Assembly: GCA_900551415.1 (NCBI GenBank)
Contig: URWB01000002.1
Span: forward strand, 1-43,961
Reading direction: 5' to 3'
Length of the DNA stretch: 43,961 nucleotides
Source: an uncultured Eubacteriales bacterium
Lineage (GTDB): Bacteria; Bacillota; Clostridia; Peptostreptococcales; Anaerovoracaceae
Shown here: one piece after another, positions 40,880-43,961 of the stretch
Numbering within the stretch: the first letter of the stretch is position 1
How the letters are laid out: each line of letters starts with the position of its first letter
The notes under the pieces: generated by a model
What the model saw: the letters and a program-made list of their open reading frames with translations, nothing else
The model's database searches: none
Told to the model about the DNA's origin: nothing
Translations under genes and position numbers: made by a program

Positions 40880-41347
40880 TCACGCGCCGCGGCGAACTCC
40901 CTCCGCGGGCGGCCGTTTCCCGCCGAGAATCTGCACTGCCTGCACACGGTTCGACGCGCCAAGCTTCCTATAAAGATTTGACGCATGTACCTTCACCGTA
41001 TTCGGCGATAAATACAAGAGTTCTGCCATTTCCTTGTTATTCTTTCCTTCAAAAATCAGTTTGGCAATTTCAGACTCACGCTCACTGAGACCACAAACCT
41101 TCGAAAGCCGCTGCAACTGTTCCTCCTCGCTGAGTGAATTTTCTCCGGCCGGCCGACTGTTTTTGCCCGCGCGAACCCGCTTGACGGGCAGAATCGCGTA
41201 AGCCAAGGCCAGCTTCGGCAGATTTTCCGCCGCGGACAACCATGTGGCCGGTTCTTCGCCCAGCGCGTCCGACAAAAAGTAAAAGACAAAATCGCAAAGC
41301 GGAAACAGCAGCACCAGAAGCAGCCACTTCATCATATCGGACTTCAT
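40880..41347 (-). CDS. small membrane-anchored LuxR-type regulator
   Basis: The 155-residue protein starts MKSDMM and has one clear membrane span (about 7-26, KWLLLVLLFPLCDFVFYFLS). A second weak hydrophobic stretch (about 43-55), a linker, and a complete LuxR/GerE helix-turn-helix (about 88-140) follow: LSERESEIAKLIFEGKNNKE then MAELLYLSPNTVKVH. No receiver or autoinducer domain is present. Longer membrane LuxR regulators in Firmicutes carry many spans, so this is a reduced form or a truncation that kept its start. AAAGGAAG precedes the ATG. It may sense membrane state, but this is conjecture. The gene is alone on the minus strand. Confidence 0.82.
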   Translation of the reverse strand: MKSDMMKWLLLVLLFPLCDFVFYFLSDALGEEPATWLSAAENLPKLALAYAILPVKRVRAGKNSRPAGENSLSEEEQLQRLSKVCGLSERESEIAKLIFEGKNNKEMAELLYLSPNTVKVHASNLYRKLGASNRVQAVQILGGKRPPAEGVRRGA

Positions 41348-41479
41348 TTCGGGCTTCCTTTCTTTATTTACACACAACCTTTCTGTCATTTTCAGTTTAG
41401 CACAATTTTCCCGCTTTAGAAGTCTTTTTGGAAAGTTTAGGCATTGTTTTAACAAATCGCGCGGCTTTTTTGGCGAGAC

Positions 41480-41592
41480 AAAAGCAGATAACCAACCTCG
41501 GATTTTCGCGCACATGCCTGTCATGCATGGCAGGCGCTTTGAAGGTGCTTTTGCCTGGATTCCGGAAATATCGCAAACGATATTTCCTGCAC
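41480..41592 (+). repeat. dispersed three-hairpin element, copy 6
   Basis: Forward orientation. The 5' block CAAAAGCAGATAACC corresponds to AAAAGTGCACATAACG of copy 3. The middle hairpin is GCCTGTC-ATGCAT-GGCAGGC, the core CTTTGAAGGTGCTTTTGCC is the most diverged, and the 3' hairpin is GGAAATATCG/CGATATTTCC. It lies between the LuxR-type gene and the terminator of the NhaC gene. Confidence 0.82.
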
Positions 41593-41596
41593 AACG

Positions 41597-41622
41597 AAAA
41601 AGCCGGACGCGCGCGCCCGACT
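41597..41622 (-). terminator. terminator of the second NhaC gene
   Basis: On the minus strand AGTCGGGCG and CGTCCGGCT pair (two G-U pairs in RNA) and run into TTTTTCG. It follows the stop by about 50 bases. Confidence 0.7.
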
Positions 41623-41674
41623 CCTTCGTCTTTATTTATTTCCCTCACCTTCGGGAGGACTTTCTCAATCAGAG

Positions 41675-43165
41675 CTAAGCTTCCAGTGCCTTGAGAGCCG
41701 CCTGCTTTTCCGCTTCTCTTTCGTTGAGGATTTTTTGATATTCTTCTTCCGACAGCTGGGTCATCGTAATGCCCGCGTAACCGTAGAATATCGATACAAT
41801 CGGATTCAGCCAGTTCAGAATCGCGTAAGGAATATAGCTGGAATCCACGCCTAAAAAGTTTCTCATGGTTGCGCCGCAGGTATTCCACGAGAAGAAGTTG
41901 GATGTAATCGTACCCGCGTCTTCCAGACATCTCGAAAGATTTTCCGGACGCAGCCGCATATCCTCGAAAGATTCCTTGAACATTCTGCCCGGCAGTACCA
42001 GGGATAAATACTGGTCGCAGCATACCGCGTTGGTAATGATGCACATCAGTTCTGTCGAAAGCACCAAACCGCCTCTGCCTTTCGCAACCTTGAGGAAGAC
42101 CGCGGCGACAGATGCCATCATGCCGGTGCAGTCCAAAATGCCGCCGAAGCACATGGCCGCTAAGATAATGGAAATTGTCCACATCATGCCCTGCACGCTC
42201 GAAGAGGACAGGAGGTCACTGAGCTTCAAGATAACCGGAGACGCGTCCTCCGGCACAATGCCCAAAGAAATTCCGTTATTCATAATGGAAAATACGTTGT
42301 TGATGACCTTGTCGCCAATCGCGTTTTCGATAGCGGCCTGATTGTAGAACATCAGCGGAACTCCCAGCAGCGCACCGCCGACCAGCGAAGGGATCGCCGG
42401 AAGCTTCATCGCGACCGCGATGATAACGAACAGCGGCGGAATCAGTGTCAAAAGACTGATATTTGAGGATGCCGCGATGAAATCCAGAATTTCCTGCATG
42501 ACAGACATGTCCGGCTCGTTGCTCGACGCGTGCATAAAGCCCATGACCGCATAAGCCACCAACGCGATGATCAGGGATGTACCAGTCGTATAAACCATAT
42601 GTTTGATATGTCCGAACAGGGTCGCGCCTGCCATCGCGGGTGCCAGATTCGTCGTATCCGATAACGGAGACATTTTGTCGCCAAAATACGCGCCGGATAC
42701 TACCGCGCCGGCTGTCATCGCGGCCGGGAACCCCAGCGCCGCGCCGACGCCCATCAGTGCCACACCCATAGAGCCTGCGGTTGACCAGGATGAACCGGTC
42801 GCCAGCGAAACGATACAGCAGAGAATACAGGCCGTTACCAGGAATACCTTCGGACTGATGATTTTAATGCCGTAGTACATCATCGAAGGAATCGTTCCGG
42901 CCGCCATCCACGAAGCGATAATCGCGCCGAGAATCGCCAGAATCAGAATTGCCTGCATCGAGCGGTTGATGGAAGCCAGGATTCCCTGCTCCAAATACGC
43001 CCACTTCCAACCATTCAGACACGCGATGATACCCGCGAACGCAGCTGCGAGTATCAACGCGATATGCGGTTCGCCGCCCGCGTCCTTGACGATGGACCAA
43101 ACCAGCAGACCGATCATGACCAGCATGACTAAGACCGTCTGCCACATAGGAATTTTTTTACCCAT
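41675..43165 (-). CDS. nhaC: NhaC-family Na+/H+ antiporter
   Basis: The 496-residue membrane protein has about eleven to twelve spans, starting MWQTVLVMLVMIGLLVWSIV. NhaC marks include SLATGSSWSTAGSMGVALMG and SGAYFGDKMSPLSDTTNLAP with the conserved Asp, plus TNAVCCDQYLSLVLPGRMFK late in the protein. TAGGAGG lies 10 bases before the ATG. It is closer to canonical NhaC than the transporter in the sigma-54 operon, with which it shares the SGAxFGDxxxPxSDTT motif. It should exchange Na+ for H+ for pH and sodium balance, though malate/lactate-type antiport also occurs in the family. It is monocistronic. Confidence 0.9.
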   Translation of the reverse strand: MGKKIPMWQTVLVMLVMIGLLVWSIVKDAGGEPHIALILAAAFAGIIACLNGWKWAYLEQGILASINRSMQAILILAILGAIIASWMAAGTIPSMMYYGIKIISPKVFLVTACILCCIVSLATGSSWSTAGSMGVALMGVGAALGFPAAMTAGAVVSGAYFGDKMSPLSDTTNLAPAMAGATLFGHIKHMVYTTGTSLIIALVAYAVMGFMHASSNEPDMSVMQEILDFIAASSNISLLTLIPPLFVIIAVAMKLPAIPSLVGGALLGVPLMFYNQAAIENAIGDKVINNVFSIMNNGISLGIVPEDASPVILKLSDLLSSSSVQGMMWTISIILAAMCFGGILDCTGMMASVAAVFLKVAKGRGGLVLSTELMCIITNAVCCDQYLSLVLPGRMFKESFEDMRLRPENLSRCLEDAGTITSNFFSWNTCGATMRNFLGVDSSYIPYAILNWLNPIVSIFYGYAGITMTQLSEEEYQKILNEREAEKQAALKALEA

Positions 43166-43205
43166 AATAAAATCCTCCTATACCTATAAAATTTGAAATA
43201 AATGC

Positions 43206-43273
43206 GTACATGTCCTATGTACAATGCCATCCTATGCGGTTCGCGCGAGCTTTTCAATTACCCAAGTGGGTAA
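43206..43273. promoter_or_regulatory. two short palindromes upstream of nhaC
   Basis: GTACAT-GTCCT-ATGTAC (43206-43222) and TTACCC-AAGT-GGGTAA (43258-43273) lie 41-108 bases upstream of the nhaC start on the minus strand. They are candidate operators. A weak promoter TTGTAC-17-TTATTT can be read on that strand. Confidence 0.4.
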
Positions 43274-43356
43274 ACCTGCCTAAACTTTTGGGTGAAACCG
43301 CGTGCCGCGTCTGCGTTCGCATGCTGAGGAAAATCACAAATTGCCGCGTTTTGTCG

Positions 43357-43389
43357 AAAAAACGGCGGCCATCCTCTCGGACAGCCGCC
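43357..43389 (-). terminator. terminator after the 33-residue micro-ORF
   Basis: On the minus strand GGCGGC and GCCGCC pair around a TCC/GGA-containing loop and run into TTTTTT. It lies 22 bases beyond the micro-ORF stop. Confidence 0.8.
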
Positions 43390-43410
43390 TGCGGTTCATG
43401 CATGTAGTGT

Positions 43411-43512
43411 CTAGTTGTAACAGTTGCAGAAAATGATCACTAAAAGCAGGAAGAAGAACAACAAGCTGGTATCTACGCCGCCTTCGCCTAAGAGATTACA
43501 ATTGTTTCCCAT
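43411..43512 (-). CDS. 33-residue small membrane protein
   Basis: The micro-ORF starts MGNNCNLLGEGGVDTS, continues with a hydrophobic segment SLLFFFLLLVIIFCNC and ends YN. A hydrophilic, glycine-containing head is followed by one membrane span and three cysteines in all (5, 29, 31). TAGGTG lies 7 bases before the ATG, and a T-run terminator follows the stop, so it looks like a complete transcription unit. The layout resembles tiny spore-coat or YjcZ-like proteins and other cysteine-ended clostridial micro-proteins, but I do not recognise the family. It is too short for standard gene calling. Confidence 0.65.
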   Translation of the reverse strand: MGNNCNLLGEGGVDTSLLFFFLLLVIIFCNCYN

Positions 43513-43633
43513 AAATTTCACCTACTTCTTTCCATTGGATATTTGCTTTGCCTACACGCCCTGTGTAAGCACATGATATCATATGAAACAATCGGCAAAT
43601 GTGTGTCGCCTCCGGAAGTTTTCTTTTCTGACT

Positions 43634-43748
43634 TAAGCGCGTACGAAACCTGTGGTTCCTTTGTACCCATGCCTGGCATGCATGCAGGCGCTTCGCAAGG
43701 TGCTTTTGTCGATATGCAGGAAACATCGCAAGCGATATTTCCTGCATA
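43634..43748 (+). repeat. dispersed three-hairpin element, copy 7
   Basis: Forward orientation. GAAACC-TGT-GGTTCC at the 5' side, middle hairpin GCCTG/CAGGC around a GCATGCATG loop, core CTTCGCAAGGTGCTTTTGTC, and an extended 3' hairpin TATGCAGGAAA...TTTCCTGCATA enclosing ATCGC-AA-GCGAT (one C-A mismatch). Confidence 0.9.
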
Positions 43749-43755
43749 AAAAACA

Positions 43756-43792
43756 GGGAAACTGCAGAGTTTACACCCACTCTGCAGTTCCC
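43756..43792 (-). terminator. terminator of an incoming minus-strand gene
   Basis: On the minus strand GGGAACTGCAGAGT pairs with ACTCTGCAGTTTCCC (one bulged base) and is followed by TGTTTTTTATG. It must end a transcript coming from beyond the right edge. Confidence 0.8.
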
Positions 43793-43897
43793 ATATACAT
43801 CAATTTCTGTTCCTGAAATCACTGATGTCCTGTGATCTTGTTGTGTGTCCGGGGATTCCGGCTGGCCGGAGCCAACCTGCACCCGCCTGTGCGGGTC

Positions 43898-43961
43898 CTA
43901 TTTCCCTTTCGCCCAGGTTCTGCTCGCGTATTTGCACTGCTTGAGCGCGGTTTTCGCGGTG
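43898..43961 (-). CDS. 3' end of an unidentified gene (partial)
   Basis: One minus-strand frame reads from the window edge to a TAG at 43898, giving TAKTALKQCKYASRTWAKGK as the C-terminus. A terminator lies about 105 bases further on, as expected for the end of a transcription unit. Twenty residues are not enough to name the protein; a helical, basic end of a replication-type (DnaD-like) protein is only a guess. The other two frames run past the stop without gene-like features. Confidence 0.35.
   Translation of the reverse strand, partial: TAKTALKQCKYASRTWAKGK

Noticed and set aside
43496..43882. 128-residue minus-strand ORF near the right edge
   Set aside because: It crosses element copy 7 and a terminator and has no coding features; the micro-ORF at 43411-43512 in another frame is better supported.

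Overview
The window reads as chromosomal DNA of an anaerobic, amino-acid-using Clostridia (Firmicutes). The reasons are strong GGAGG-type ribosome binding sites, TTGACA/TATAAT-type promoters, a Re-type citrate synthase, the ornithine-fermentation thiolase pair OrtA/OrtB, two NhaC-type antiporters, and a sigma-54 regulator with its own -24/-12 promoter. An Anaerovoracaceae-like lineage would fit, but I cannot fix the genus from sequence alone.

Layout. 1-3.4 kb: a truncated peptidyl-tRNA hydrolase remnant, thiamine pyrophosphokinase, a small P-loop protein, a CoA-type NUDIX hydrolase and a secreted CAP-domain protein. 3.5-8.6 kb: a complete nucleoside-type BMP ABC importer (lipoprotein, double ATPase, two permeases) with an attenuator-like hairpin after the lipoprotein gene. 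8.6-14.8 kb: a YgiQ radical SAM protein, an acyl-CoA synthetase, an orphan DNA methyltransferase and a YitT membrane protein. At 14.9 kb a tRNA-Arg(CCG) lies on the minus strand. 15.2-20.6 kb: Re-citrate synthase, GntR/FCD regulator, aconitase and isocitrate dehydrogenase, the oxidative half-TCA route to 2-oxoglutarate, behind a near-consensus promoter overlapped by GTATAC palindromes that the GntR protein probably binds. 20.6-27.9 kb: a 400-bp spacer with three perfect DnaA boxes, a 20-codon leader ORF overlapping a histidine kinase with an extracytoplasmic solute-binding domain, an NtrC-type regulator, and a sigma-54 promoter driving an NhaC-like transporter plus ortAB. Together these look like an amino-acid-sensing catabolic module. 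28-33.7 kb: a TetR regulator divergent from a radical SAM/SPASM-like protein, then gpmI and pta. 34.5-43.2 kb: a minus-strand set (DUF308, HI0933-like flavoprotein, COG2509 flavoprotein with expanded internal repeats), dinB, a minimal membrane-anchored LuxR-type regulator, and a second NhaC antiporter. The right end holds a 33-codon membrane micro-ORF and the 3' end of an incoming gene.

The most unusual signal is a dispersed intergenic element of about 90-140 bp found seven times (near 1.6, 28.8, 30.5, 34.0, 39.1, 41.5 and 43.7 kb, both orientations). It has a conserved core (CGCAAGGTGCTTTTGTCG) and three hairpins. The middle hairpin differs in sequence in almost every copy but stays paired, which is covariation expected of a structured RNA or a hairpin-recognised mobile repeat. 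I do not recognise it as a named family. Other notable points are the DnaA-box cluster, the leader-peptide coupling, matching palindromes upstream of the kinase genes and of the sigma-54 promoter, in-frame tandem repeats inside a flavoprotein gene, and a 37-bp tandem array attached to one copy of the dispersed element.
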